From: an uncultured Oscillospiraceae bacterium
GTDB lineage: Bacteria > Bacillota > Clostridia > Oscillospirales > Acutalibacteraceae
Assembly: GCA_900541565.1 (NCBI GenBank)
Contig: UQKB01000006.1
Span: 1 to 64,000, forward strand
Length of the DNA: 64,000 bases
Reading direction: 5' to 3'
Shown: positions 1 to 8,902 of the stretch, piece by piece
How the letters are laid out: each line of letters begins with the position of its first letter
Numbering within the stretch: the first letter of the stretch is position 1
Notes under the pieces: generated by a model
Databases searched by the model: none
Told to the model about the DNA's origin: nothing
What the model saw: the letters and a program-made list of their open reading frames with translations, nothing else
Made by a program: the position numbers and the translations under genes

Positions 1-39
1 CATTCCGGCGCAGAGCGTTAATATCATATATTTTTTCAT
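1..39 (-). CDS. N-terminal fragment of an exported protein (cut by window edge)
   Basis: Only the first 13 codons are inside the window, reading leftward from an ATG at 39. The ribosome binding site AAGGAGGC (minus strand, 47-54) is strong and well spaced, which makes this start credible. The peptide starts MKKYMILTLCAGM, two lysines followed by a hydrophobic run, the usual beginning of a signal peptide. A Cys at residue 10 could be part of a lipobox, but the residues before it do not fit well. The function cannot be told from this fragment. The long untranslated region to its right would be its leader. Confidence 0.6.
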   Translation of the reverse strand, partial: MKKYMILTLCAGM

Positions 40-541
40 GGGGTTAGCCTCCTTTTTGTGTTTGCAGTCGATTTTAAATTTATTCAAGTCTTTCAAGCAT
101 TTTCTGCAGGTTTAACTGTTTTTTATACTGCTTCATCTCTATTATTAATTTTATATAATTTATTTATATATGTCAATCAAAAATATAACTGTTGACAAAA
201 TTCTACAAAATAATACATAGTAAAAATTATTATTGCAACCCGTATTACGTCATTTTGTAGCTGACGGCACACTTCTTTGCGGCGGCTGTACGAACCTACC
301 CAGGTTTTTCTATATCCGGGAAAGGATTGAACCTATGGTGCATATGTAAAAACAATACGATTTCCCGGTCATCTTGAAAAAGATGAAAATTTTAAATGTA
401 TGTAATTCTCTTAGCTTTTCTTAAGGGGGGATGCCGGAGCTTGCCATATCGTGATTTACCATTGCGTCATATCCATTGTTGATGGTGGACGGAGCGTTGT
501 ACAAGCACGCAAGCAGATATTGTTTGATGTTGCGTACATGA
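40..541. other. Non-coding stretch between the CRISPR array and the left-edge gene
   Basis: No credible gene is seen; the small open frames here lack ribosome binding sites. On the minus strand this is the upstream region of the left-edge gene. It is AT-rich at 60-240 and more GC-balanced at 241-370. An inverted repeat pairs CCGGGAAA (316-323) with TTTCCCGG (361-368), and a small hairpin CATCTT/AAGATG sits at 370-385. I compared 241-370 by eye with common riboswitch signatures (c-di-GMP-I, FMN, TPP, SAM-I, glycine, cobalamin, T-box) and found no convincing match. It is also the leader-distal flank of the CRISPR array, and I saw no degenerate repeat in it. Confidence 0.5.
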
Positions 542-3364
542 ATTTCTATCCACGCTCTCCGCATGGAGAGCGACAAAAGTATGTTGATACAGGTATCTGC
601 GCCAAAGGCATTTCTATCCACGCTCTCCGCATGGAGAGCGACTAGGGTTATATTCGTTTGATTTTACCTTATTAATAGATTTCTATCCACGCTCTCCGCA
701 TGGAGAGCGACCACATCATAATTATATCATATTTATTGCATATGTATTTCTATCCACGCTCTCCGCATGGAGAGCGACATCAAATTGACAGAGAATACAG
801 GGGGTAAGCCATATTTCTATCCACGCTCTCCGCATGGAGAGCGACGGGTGCGCTGCCTTTTCTTCGTCCGTCATATCCTTATTTCTATCCACGCTCTCCG
901 CATGGAGAGCGACTTGGCAGCAAACCGCTTGACAAATTACCGAATTAAAATTTCTATCCACGCTCTCCGCATGGAGAGCGACATATACGATAAGGCTGCG
1001 GAGCGTGGTCGATCGGATATTTCTATCCACGCTCTCCGCATGGAGAGCGACTTGCTTGATAAGTTACAGCATATACGTCGCAAGAAGCGTATTTCTATCC
1101 ACGCTCTCCGCATGGAGAGCGACGCTGCAATCTGTACCGTAACATAATCATTAGAATAATATTTCTATCCACGCTCTCCGCATGGAGAGCGACCTCCGGC
1201 TTTTCCGTCACGTTGCCTCCCGTGTACATTTCTATCCACGCTCTCCGCATGGAGAGCGACGCTTGCACAATTTCTAAGCCACTTTCAAAGTCTCTCATTT
1301 CTATCCACGCTCTCCGCATGGAGAGCGACGCATGAGATTTGATTGTAATGGCTACCTCTTGTATTTCTATCCACGCTCTCCGCATGGAGAGCGACAAAAT
1401 GGTTTTTTCCACTTTGCAGTATATAAATATTTCTATCCACGCTCTCCGCATGGAGAGCGACTTGTAAAATAATCCTACTCGTATTCCGCTTGCGGTTATT
1501 TCTATCCACGCTCTCCGCATGGAGAGCGACAAAAACATTGACGCCGCAAAAGTTATCTATAACATTTCTATCCACGCTCTCCGCATGGAGAGCGACAACC
1601 CCAATTATGCTGCCTGTAAATAGACCAAAAATATTTCTATCCACGCTCTCCGCATGGAGAGCGACTTTATTTTATCATCTGCAAGGCACAAAATTATTTT
1701 ATTTCTATCCACGCTCTCCGCATGGAGAGCGACGATCCGGTCTACATACTTTCCAAAAGCTACCGGATTATTTCTATCCACGCTCTCCGCATGGAGAGCG
1801 ACCAGCAACAAAAGCGATGGCAGCTGCAGAAGCTGCTGATTTCTATCCACGCTCTCCGCATGGAGAGCGACTCAAGCACGTAAAAAACAATCTAAAACGA
1901 CGCAATTTCTATCCACGCTCTCCGCATGGAGAGCGACCACTATTAATACTAATTTAAAAAACTGGAAAAATGTATTTCTATCCACGCTCTCCGCATGGAG
2001 AGCGACCTAGGGCGTTTGAGTTTATCAGGCTTTTAATGCCTATTTCTATCCACGCTCTCCGCATGGAGAGCGACTATTGATCTTCCGTATCGCCGATTAA
2101 ATATGAACATTTCTATCCACGCTCTCCGCATGGAGAGCGACCCCATCGTGGGATAAAAACAGTCAGACCATACGAATTTCTATCCACGCTCTCCGCATGG
2201 AGAGCGACCATTGCAGTACCCTCTTACCGCGATATTTCCGGTCATTATTTCTATCCACGCTCTCCGCATGGAGAGCGACTTCGCCCTTACAATAGCTTTG
2301 TAATCCCATTTTATTTCTATCCACGCTCTCCGCATGGAGAGCGACAATGTCCCGTATGTCTTTGGCCGTTGCCCAAGGCGATTTCTATCCACGCTCTCCG
2401 CATGGAGAGCGACTTGTCTTTGTCATAATTACCCCGTAACAGTAAATATTTCTATCCACGCTCTCCGCATGGAGAGCGACATTGAGCACGGTTACATAAG
2501 ATACAACACGACCATTTCTATCCACGCTCTCCGCATGGAGAGCGACGCCGCCTGAATTGTGTCATAGAAGAAGGTGTCGTCACCATTTCTATCCACGCTC
2601 TCCGCATGGAGAGCGACCTGGTGGGACGAACGATACATCCACGGTCAAACAGAATTTCTATCCACGCTCTCCGCATGGAGAGCGACCTACAAATTTGGAA
2701 AATCTGAAACTGTTGCAATAATTTCTATCCACGCTCTCCGCATGGAGAGCGACATGTAAATTTTTTAAAACCAAAGCGCAGCTTGCGGCTATTTCTATCC
2801 ACGCTCTCCGCATGGAGAGCGACATTTGACGGCAAATGCAGAGGACTAACAGTGACAATTTCTATCCACGCTCTCCGCATGGAGAGCGACGCTACTGGAG
2901 TTTTGCGGCGAATCACTTAGAATATATTTCTATCCACGCTCTCCGCATGGAGAGCGACGGGAGTTTTTATGTAATGGGATGATCTTTGCCAATTTCTATC
3001 CACGCTCTCCGCATGGAGAGCGACCTGCGACATTAGCGATCTTGCAAAGGAGTAATTTATTTCTATCCACGCTCTCCGCATGGAGAGCGACAACTTTATC
3101 CCCTACATCACTACAAAAAATGGAAATTTCTATCCACGCTCTCCGCATGGAGAGCGACCCGTGTAGACAGTGTAATATACAAAAAAGAGCTGGATTTCTA
3201 TCCACGCTCTCCGCATGGAGAGCGACTGTTGCTAATCGTGCAATTTCGGTAATTTCATCCTATTTCTATCCACGCTCTCCGCATGGAGAGCGACCCGTTA
3301 TCTTCTGAACAAGATTCCGGGTAATGTTCTTATTTCTATCCACGCTCTCCGCATGGAGAGCGAC
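542..3364 (-). CRISPR. Type I-C CRISPR array, 42 repeats and 41 spacers
   Basis: A 33-bp repeat occurs 42 times, first at 542-574 and last at 3332-3364, with spacers of 33 to about 39 bp. Read on the minus strand the repeat begins GTCGCTCTCC and ends GATAGAAAT, the usual form of type I-C repeats. It holds an 8-bp inverted repeat (CGCTCTCC/GGAGAGCG around a 4-base loop), which is the hairpin that Cas5c-type processing uses. All copies look identical, including the terminal ones. The orientation matches the adjacent leftward cas operon, so the leader and the newest spacers are at the right end (near 3364) and the oldest near 542. I saw no duplicated spacer. Open frames across the array translate the repeat itself and are not genes. 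Confidence 0.98.
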
Positions 3365-3480
3365 TGCAAATTATAATAAAATTTTAAGACGTTTCAGGGA
3401 AAAATGCGAAGAAATATACAAAATAGAAAGTGCAATTGCTTACTGATTTTGTATGCAGTAAAAAAGTGTTGCAGAAATCC
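3365..3480 (-). promoter_or_regulatory. CRISPR leader
   Basis: This AT-rich stretch lies between the leader-side end of the array and the terminator after cas2. On the minus strand a TATAAT (3370-3375) sits just before the first repeat; no good -35 element is seen at standard spacing, so the exact promoter is uncertain. Leaders of this kind carry the array promoter and the signals for spacer insertion. The assignment rests on position and on repeat orientation. Confidence 0.7.
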
Positions 3481-3481
3481 C

Positions 3482-3533
3482 TAAAAAATTGGTGCGAAGC
3501 TTCAGAAAATTTATGTTTACTTCCGCTTCGCAC
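3482..3533 (-). terminator. Terminator after cas2
   Basis: On the minus strand a 9-bp stem (GTGCGAAGC 3492-3500 with GCTTCGCAC 3525-3533, 24-base loop) is followed by a run of six T (3482-3489 region). This has the form of a Rho-independent terminator at the end of the cas operon, before the CRISPR leader. It suggests that the array is transcribed from its own promoter. Confidence 0.65.
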
Positions 3534-3551
3534 TTGTTTCAAAGGGAATTT

Positions 3552-3842
3552 TTATAAAATCAATACGTCATCCTGTGTGAAACTCGGGTGAAGCCCAATG
3601 TGCTCTACCTTCTTTCTATAGTTGTTTCCCAACTGATAAAAGCGCAGGCTATCTTTTTGGGGATCTATTAAGGCTGTAAGTTTACTCTTGAAAACTACAT
3701 ACTGCGCAGCATCCAGAAGACATTCAAATACAGAATTTTGTACGCGTTGTCCGTAGTTAACACACATTTTTGCTACCCGTCGCAGTCGTTTGCGCCCAGC
3801 TGCGGTTTCGGTATTTACGTCGTAGGTCACCAATACCAGCAT
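3552..3842 (-). CDS. cas2: CRISPR-associated endoribonuclease/integration factor Cas2
   Basis: The product is 96 aa, a normal length for type I-C Cas2. It starts MLVLVTYDV, the conserved first beta-strand with the metal-binding Asp (D8), and has the ferredoxin-like pattern of the family. Cas2 forms the Cas1-Cas2 integrase complex that inserts new spacers next to the leader. It is the last gene of the leftward cas operon, 12 bp after cas1 and followed by a terminator and the array. Nothing looks damaged. Confidence 0.97.
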   Translation of the reverse strand: MLVLVTYDVNTETAAGRKRLRRVAKMCVNYGQRVQNSVFECLLDAAQYVVFKSKLTALIDPQKDSLRFYQLGNNYRKKVEHIGLHPSFTQDDVLIL

Positions 3843-3854
3843 GGCTTTATCGCC

Positions 3855-4886
3855 TCATTTCCAAAAAAATGGTGGATAAGTTTCCAAATCGCCTCGTAAA
3901 GTACGTGCAAGAAGCAACGCTTGTACATATGGAGCCAAACCCCATGAAATTTTTTCACCCAGAAATGGATGTGTGATCTGCTCCCTTTTTTTACGTTGCC
4001 ATGCATTTAGAAAGGTTCGCCTTCCTTCGTCTGTAAGCAACACAGCACCGTTTTCCTGCTTTTGTATATGTTTGATTGTAATGATCTTTTGATTCACGCA
4101 GGAAAGGACAAAACGGTCAGCATAAACTGCACGAAATTCTTCCATCAGATCGAGCGACAATGCGCTGCGTCCTGGGCGCGGCCGGTGTAAAAAACCAATG
4201 TAGGGATCTAAACCAACTGCTTCCAGTGCCGCTGTGCATTCGCGTGCCAAAAGGGAATAAGAAAAAGAGAGCAGCGCATTGATAGGATCCAAAGGCGGTC
4301 GGCGGCTTCGGGTGGTAAAGGAAAATTCTTTTTGCTGCTGAAGGACAAGATTGCCAAACATAGAAAAATAGTGCTGGGCAGCTTGTCCCTCTAACCCCAT
4401 AAGCTGGTCAGCCTGTTGGCAGGTTTCAATCAGTGGCAAAGTCAATGCCAGCTGTGCACAGGCATATTTTAACTGATCAACGGGAACACGCTGCGGATGG
4501 TCCCGTGTAGCGCGTTCTAAAACCCAGCGTGCGTTATAAACTTTTCCAAGGATAAACGCGCTGGCATAGCGGCAGCTTTCCTGTGGAGAATCAGATATGC
4601 GGTATTGCGTTTGCCGAAGCAGAACATTTCCACGTTCTTCTCCCATTGTACGAGCCAAGAAGTGCCCGTTTGGTGTAAAAAAGCACAAATCAATTCCACG
4701 GCGCGCGCAGGCTCCCATCAATGCGGGGCTAGCTCCGGCATAGTTAAAGCATAAAATTCCTTCAAGTGTGTGCAGAGGAAAACGGGCAAATTCTGCTTTT
4801 TCCCGGTTTACCACAACGTTTTCTCCATCCAAAGAAAGATAGCTGTCTTCTGTAAGAACAAACAGTGTATTAAGCAGGTGTCTCAT
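3855..4886 (-). CDS. cas1: CRISPR-associated endonuclease Cas1 (type I-C)
   Basis: The product is 343 aa, the usual size for Cas1 of type I-C. It starts MRHLLNTLFVLTEDSYLSLDGENVVV, typical for this subtype. The C-terminal catalytic part is present, including the stretch DPYIGFLHRPRPGRSALSLD, which carries the conserved His, followed by acidic residues of the metal site (LMEEFR). Cas1 is the integrase that joins spacers to the repeat. Its ATG overlaps the end of cas4 by 4 bases (ATGA), so the two are translationally coupled. Cas4 and Cas1 work together in type I-C to choose and trim PAM-bearing prespacers. Confidence 0.98.
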   Translation of the reverse strand: MRHLLNTLFVLTEDSYLSLDGENVVVNREKAEFARFPLHTLEGILCFNYAGASPALMGACARRGIDLCFFTPNGHFLARTMGEERGNVLLRQTQYRISDSPQESCRYASAFILGKVYNARWVLERATRDHPQRVPVDQLKYACAQLALTLPLIETCQQADQLMGLEGQAAQHYFSMFGNLVLQQQKEFSFTTRSRRPPLDPINALLSFSYSLLARECTAALEAVGLDPYIGFLHRPRPGRSALSLDLMEEFRAVYADRFVLSCVNQKIITIKHIQKQENGAVLLTDEGRRTFLNAWQRKKREQITHPFLGEKISWGLAPYVQALLLARTLRGDLETYPPFFWK

Positions 4887-5572
4887 GCTCTGTTTACCTC
4901 CTCAGCCTGTTCTGTGGCTTGCTGAACATGCGTATGAATATACTCTGACGCGTTGACATGCTTATAAAGTGCCGGAAGACAAATCTCTTTTAGCGAACAG
5001 GCATTACAATGTTTTTGCGGACGCACTTTTGGGGTGTAGCCGCGGTCAAAATATCGCCGCATTTCCTCTGCCATGGATTGGGTTACCTGTCGTAACTTTT
5101 CTGTAATTTCTACTACTTCACGGCGTCGGGTTTCGGCATAATAAAGCGCGCCCCGGGGAATGTCACAGACAAGCATTTCTTCCAGCGCCATGGCCTGCGC
5201 ACACAGCTGCAGGCGGTCCGAATCGCCTTGCTTGGTATGCCCGCGTTTATACTCTATAGGGGTTGGGAGCCAAAGTCCTTCGCGGCCTTGCAGCGATATT
5301 CCATTTGGAGATATGCGAAATTCCACCACGTCGCAGCTCCCGCTTAAACGCAGCCGGTGGGAAATCACTCGCATTCCACGTACAATCAGCAGATTTCCAC
5401 GTTTCTCTGTTAACTGTTCATCGTGGCAGCGTTCATGCACCAAACGCCCCTGTGCAGTCTGCATATTTTCAGACCACTGCTGTTCCAAATGAATCAGCGC
5501 CCATTGACGGCGGCAAAAGCAAAAGTGCTGTATGCCGGACATTAACATGTAATCATTTTCTGCTTGTTCCAT
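4883..5572 (-). CDS. cas4: CRISPR-associated exonuclease Cas4
   Basis: The product is 229 aa, the typical Cas4 length. An N-terminal Cys (about residue 20, in FCRRQWALIHLE) and a C-terminal cluster CNACSLKEIC provide the four Cys for an iron-sulfur cluster. Between them are the PD-(D/E)xK nuclease elements, seen as GSCDVVEF and PIEYKRG. Cas4 processes prespacer ends and helps set the PAM orientation together with Cas1-Cas2. The start overlaps the cas7 stop (TGATG), and the stop overlaps the cas1 start. Confidence 0.96.
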   Translation of the reverse strand: MEQAENDYMLMSGIQHFCFCRRQWALIHLEQQWSENMQTAQGRLVHERCHDEQLTEKRGNLLIVRGMRVISHRLRLSGSCDVVEFRISPNGISLQGREGLWLPTPIEYKRGHTKQGDSDRLQLCAQAMALEEMLVCDIPRGALYYAETRRREVVEITEKLRQVTQSMAEEMRRYFDRGYTPKVRPQKHCNACSLKEICLPALYKHVNASEYIHTHVQQATEQAEEVNRA

Positions 5573-6456
5573 CAGGACATCCTTTCGCAGGTAACGCCTG
5601 CCGGCAGTTCGTTGTCTACTTCTATCACATAATCTTGATAGCTGCGCGGCACCGCAACACCTTCTTTACGCGCTATACGAACAGCGTCAAACAGCTTGTA
5701 CGAAGGCGCATTGCCCAGTTCTGTGTCGTGTTTAAAGACAATCAGTTCGCGAACCGCCATCTTGCCGCGGGCAGCGCTGCGGTCGTTTTCAAACATATTC
5801 AAAATTGCCTGCCACAAAAGCTTAAGGTCTTCTTCTGAAAATTTGGTGGTTTTACGGGCAAGATTGGCAGAAATATAACCTTCAGCCCGATAAAGACCGT
5901 AAGGCACAATATGTTTGCGTCCCATTTCCGTATCCTTGCGTTCTGCGTCCAGCTCGGTTGTAATGGCAATGCGGGTAATAGTTACTTCCTGCGGCATGAT
6001 AGGGTCAACGCTGCGGGCAAATCCCAGCTGTACGGGTCCGCGGATCTGTCCGCAGTTTAAATTTCCCTTGACAAAGGTTGTCATAACTGCTCCAAAGGTG
6101 CGAATATCATAGAAATTCTGGCACATAAATTTCTGGATTTCGACATCCAGCATGGGTTTCTCTTTTTTTGCTGCTTTTAAGTCGTCCCCAACTCCCAAAT
6201 ACTCCAGCGCTTCGGCGTCGTTCCGGTTTAGCGGTACTTGATCTTTTATGTAGATGCGGTAGCCGGTGGCGTCCTCCTTTACTGTGTCCACATAATTGCG
6301 GATTTTTCTTTTCAGGCAAACGTCCGTTACCAAACCGTAACCGCTTTCGGGATCAATCCGCGGCATGTTGCCCGCGTCCGGGTCCCCATTGGGGTTTCCA
6401 TTTTCCACATCGAATAAAATAACAAAGTCATAACGGTTTTTGATGATTTCAGCCAT
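5572..6456 (-). CDS. cas7c: Type I-C Cascade backbone protein Cas7 (Csd2)
   Basis: The product is 294 aa, the normal length for Csd2. The N-terminal pattern NRYDFVILFDVENGNPNGDP is the strongly conserved opening of Cas7 of this subtype (RRM-like fold with the NGNPN loop). Several copies bind along the crRNA and form the backbone of the Cascade surveillance complex. It lies between cas8c (2-bp gap) and cas4 (1-base overlap), the standard I-C order. No damage is seen. Confidence 0.97.
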   Translation of the reverse strand: MAEIIKNRYDFVILFDVENGNPNGDPDAGNMPRIDPESGYGLVTDVCLKRKIRNYVDTVKEDATGYRIYIKDQVPLNRNDAEALEYLGVGDDLKAAKKEKPMLDVEIQKFMCQNFYDIRTFGAVMTTFVKGNLNCGQIRGPVQLGFARSVDPIMPQEVTITRIAITTELDAERKDTEMGRKHIVPYGLYRAEGYISANLARKTTKFSEEDLKLLWQAILNMFENDRSAARGKMAVRELIVFKHDTELGNAPSYKLFDAVRIARKEGVAVPRSYQDYVIEVDNELPAGVTCERMS

Positions 6457-6458
6457 TT

Positions 6459-8180
6459 TTATTGTTCTCCCTTCTTCGTAAAACGTTTTTGCGTTTGGTG
6501 ATAATACCCAATCTGAAAAGCGCCCTGTTCATCCAGCGCTAAACGCTTGGGTAAAGATTTCTGGATCCGGTCAACCAAGTCTGCAATTTGCCGGCTATAA
6601 TAGATCTTATGGCCTTTCTGCAGCTTTGCCAGATGCTTTTCTGCCAGATTGATCAGCAGCGGGAAAACAAAAGCAGGCGAAGCCGAAGCCGAATTAAAAT
6701 ACCTGTCTTTAATGGTCGAGTTAATGGTGGGATTGGCAGCCTCCTGCACAGCTTCCAGCACAGAAAAAAGCCGGCCCAGCACATACGGAAGATAGTTGCT
6801 TTGTTCATTGAGTTCCACTGTCATAACCTCCTTGAGTAATGCATTTTTGGAATTGCGTAAATAATAAGCCTTTATCCCGGCCGCTCTTCCCCAGGTGATT
6901 TTTTGTTCTGCTCGTATGCGCAGGGTAATCCCCTGTAACAGTGTTGCCGGATAAAACCCACCCGTCAGCACTGCCCGCAGAAGTTCGCCTGCCAGTTGTG
7001 GAGAAGGCGCCGGATTGCGCGCGTTTTTATTGGTTGTTTCCTGCAGAAGCCGCCAAATCGGCAAGGTATCAAACTTTTCAAAGGAAGGACGTATCATGTT
7101 TAAACGGTCGTAATGGCACTTTATATTGCGTGCAAGCGCGCCAAAGCTGTTTTGTAAGAAAAAACGTACCGAAAGGCGCGCCGCGTTCGGTGCAAGCCCC
7201 AAAACATAAAATTGGGTAGAGGGGTCTAATAAATTGTCGTTCCATTCAACCGGGTCGCCGTTTGCCAGCTTGATAAAGGCCGTCCGAACGTCAAGCTCTG
7301 TCAAAGTGTCGCGGAACATTGCCTCTATAAAACACTCCTGGTAACCGTGCTTTCCTCCTTCGGCCCAACACACCAAGGTCGTATCGCCTACCCGGCGTAT
7401 ATGCTCTCGGTCGGCAATCAGATGGTTGAGCGCTGTGGTATAAGCAAACGCCGCATAGCTGCCTACCGGCGCGTTGGCGCCCTGTTCATGCCCATAGGAG
7501 CAAAACGCCGGCGCATTAAAAGAAACCAACGCAGCACCGCTGCTTTGCGCGCCCTGTACGCCTTTGATATTTGGGTGCAGCTGTGCAAGCGGTTCGCGCC
7601 TTCCGGTAACAAGGCAGCGGATGGTCTGGGCAGCGTCTGCGCTGTCGTAGTGCTTTTGCCAGATTTCCCGCAGCTGTGGATCACCGTTTACACATTGCCC
7701 TTTATACCAGAACACCAGATTGCCGCCTTGTAAGACGCCTGGCTCTGTCATAGCCGGATGTTCCCCGGCGTATGCGGGGTCCCAATGACTGAAAAACTGA
7801 AAAACAGCACGAGCAGCCGGGGATGTGGCGTTTTGCAGCAATGCAAGGTGCAGCGCCTTACAAGCTGCAAAGCATTCGCATGTCCGTTTGGGGTTTCCTT
7901 TTTGATCTATACCCAGTAGGTAACTGCTGTTGTCGCATAAAAAATTTGCCGCCACACCGGAAGACCTTTTTACCGGCATGGGTGCTTCAAGCTCCTGCGG
8001 TACCCATACGCTTTTATTTTTTCGCTTTTGTTCGGTCTGTAACGGAAGCAGGCTTAAAAGGCTTCCGTCATCTGTCAGCTCCAAAGCGTAAGAAACCTTA
8101 ACTTTTGCCCAACCGGGAGGCGTAATTTTACCCAGCGCCAGCAACTCCTCGTAGTGGCGGGTCAGTGCCTGTAAGATCAT
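6459..8180 (-). CDS. cas8c: Type I-C Cascade large subunit Cas8c (Csd1)
   Basis: The product is 573 aa from the ATG at 8180 (MILQALTRHYEELL), in the normal Csd1 range. An open frame reaches five codons further, but this ATG overlaps the cas5 stop as ATGA, has GAGGTG upstream, and gives the standard Csd1 start. Cas8c is the large subunit that recognises the PAM and recruits Cas3. In type I-C an internal start often makes a separate small subunit (Cas11c) from the C-terminal end of this gene. I could not verify such a site here, but the system has no separate cas11. Confidence 0.96.
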   Translation of the reverse strand: MILQALTRHYEELLALGKITPPGWAKVKVSYALELTDDGSLLSLLPLQTEQKRKNKSVWVPQELEAPMPVKRSSGVAANFLCDNSSYLLGIDQKGNPKRTCECFAACKALHLALLQNATSPAARAVFQFFSHWDPAYAGEHPAMTEPGVLQGGNLVFWYKGQCVNGDPQLREIWQKHYDSADAAQTIRCLVTGRREPLAQLHPNIKGVQGAQSSGAALVSFNAPAFCSYGHEQGANAPVGSYAAFAYTTALNHLIADREHIRRVGDTTLVCWAEGGKHGYQECFIEAMFRDTLTELDVRTAFIKLANGDPVEWNDNLLDPSTQFYVLGLAPNAARLSVRFFLQNSFGALARNIKCHYDRLNMIRPSFEKFDTLPIWRLLQETTNKNARNPAPSPQLAGELLRAVLTGGFYPATLLQGITLRIRAEQKITWGRAAGIKAYYLRNSKNALLKEVMTVELNEQSNYLPYVLGRLFSVLEAVQEAANPTINSTIKDRYFNSASASPAFVFPLLINLAEKHLAKLQKGHKIYYSRQIADLVDRIQKSLPKRLALDEQGAFQIGYYHQTQKRFTKKGEQ

Positions 8181-8839
8181 CGGTACACCTCGCAATCCGC
8201 TATATTGATAATTCCGTTTTCCAGCCGGGCACGAAAATACGTCGGTGTAATATTGGCCGGATCAGAGTAATCAAAGTCATAAAGCATCAGTCCCAGGTCT
8301 CGTGTTTCATCAATTGTTTGGACTGGGCCTCCGGGCCAGCGGCGGAAATTTGCGGGGAATTCACGGCAGCCCAAATAGGGGGTATGGTAGCACTGCCCCT
8401 TTTTCATACGCCGCGTGACAATATCCTGAAATTTTCCTGCATTATCACCGGGTGCGGCGGCGTCTGTTATGGAAAATTCGGCTTCAATGACGTAATGTAC
8501 ATCCTGCAAGACCATGGACGCCCGCTGCACAATATCCTCAGATGCGGCCAAATACAGCGGCGTGCCACTGCCCAGGGCAGCGCTGCGCACCGTGGTGCAT
8601 GAGATCTTGCTTTTGACTTCGTTACGGCGGATATTTGTAAAGCGGATAGGGGAAAGCACATAAATTCGCCGAATATGCCATTTCAGTCCCGGGTGGTAAT
8701 AAATTGCCTCTACCATCCCGCGTGCTGCCGAAGGAGTCGGCACATCGTACGACATTCTTTCCGTTTTAAGCTCTGCACGGTTAAATGCCGCATATGCACC
8801 CCAGACTTCCAGTTGAATCATCAGCATCACCACTTTCAT
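8177..8839 (-). CDS. cas5c: Type I-C crRNA-processing subunit Cas5 (Cas5c/Cas5d)
   Basis: In type I-C, which lacks Cas6, this protein cuts the precursor crRNA at the repeat hairpin and stays on the 5' handle in Cascade. The pattern IQLEVWGAYAAF, then ERMSYDVPTPSAARGMVEAI, is the family signature. The start is uncertain: in-frame ATGs at 8839 (MKVVMLMIQ), 8827 and 8821 (MIQLEV) are all possible, and the frame stays open to a GTG at 8890. None has a strong ribosome binding site; family alignments usually start near MIQ. It overlaps cas8c by 4 bases. Confidence 0.93.
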   Translation of the reverse strand: MKVVMLMIQLEVWGAYAAFNRAELKTERMSYDVPTPSAARGMVEAIYYHPGLKWHIRRIYVLSPIRFTNIRRNEVKSKISCTTVRSAALGSGTPLYLAASEDIVQRASMVLQDVHYVIEAEFSITDAAAPGDNAGKFQDIVTRRMKKGQCYHTPYLGCREFPANFRRWPGGPVQTIDETRDLGLMLYDFDYSDPANITPTYFRARLENGIINIADCEVYR

Positions 8840-8902
8840 AATAAATTTAAATTTGTGATTGCATAAAAAGGATGGATTTCTGTTTGCCACCCCCTTTCGT
8901 TT

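Noticed and set aside
290..345. GGTTCAATCC on the minus strand looked like a tRNA T-arm
   Set aside because: The flanking bases do not pair and no acceptor or anticodon stem is found.
465..497. Possible degenerate terminal CRISPR repeat left of the array
   Set aside because: Only the short ATCCA match is convincing; the remaining positions agree no better than chance.
2007..2041. Spacer 22 shares 14 bases (GAGTTTATCAGGCT) with fruK near 12588, a possible self-target
   Set aside because: About one such 14-base match is expected by chance between all spacers and the window; the rest of the spacer does not match.
451..3308. Many open frames with repeated peptides such as SLSMRRAWIEI, VALHAESVDRN and FYPRSPHGER
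   Set aside because: They are translations of the 33-bp CRISPR repeat in all frames; none has a ribosome binding site.
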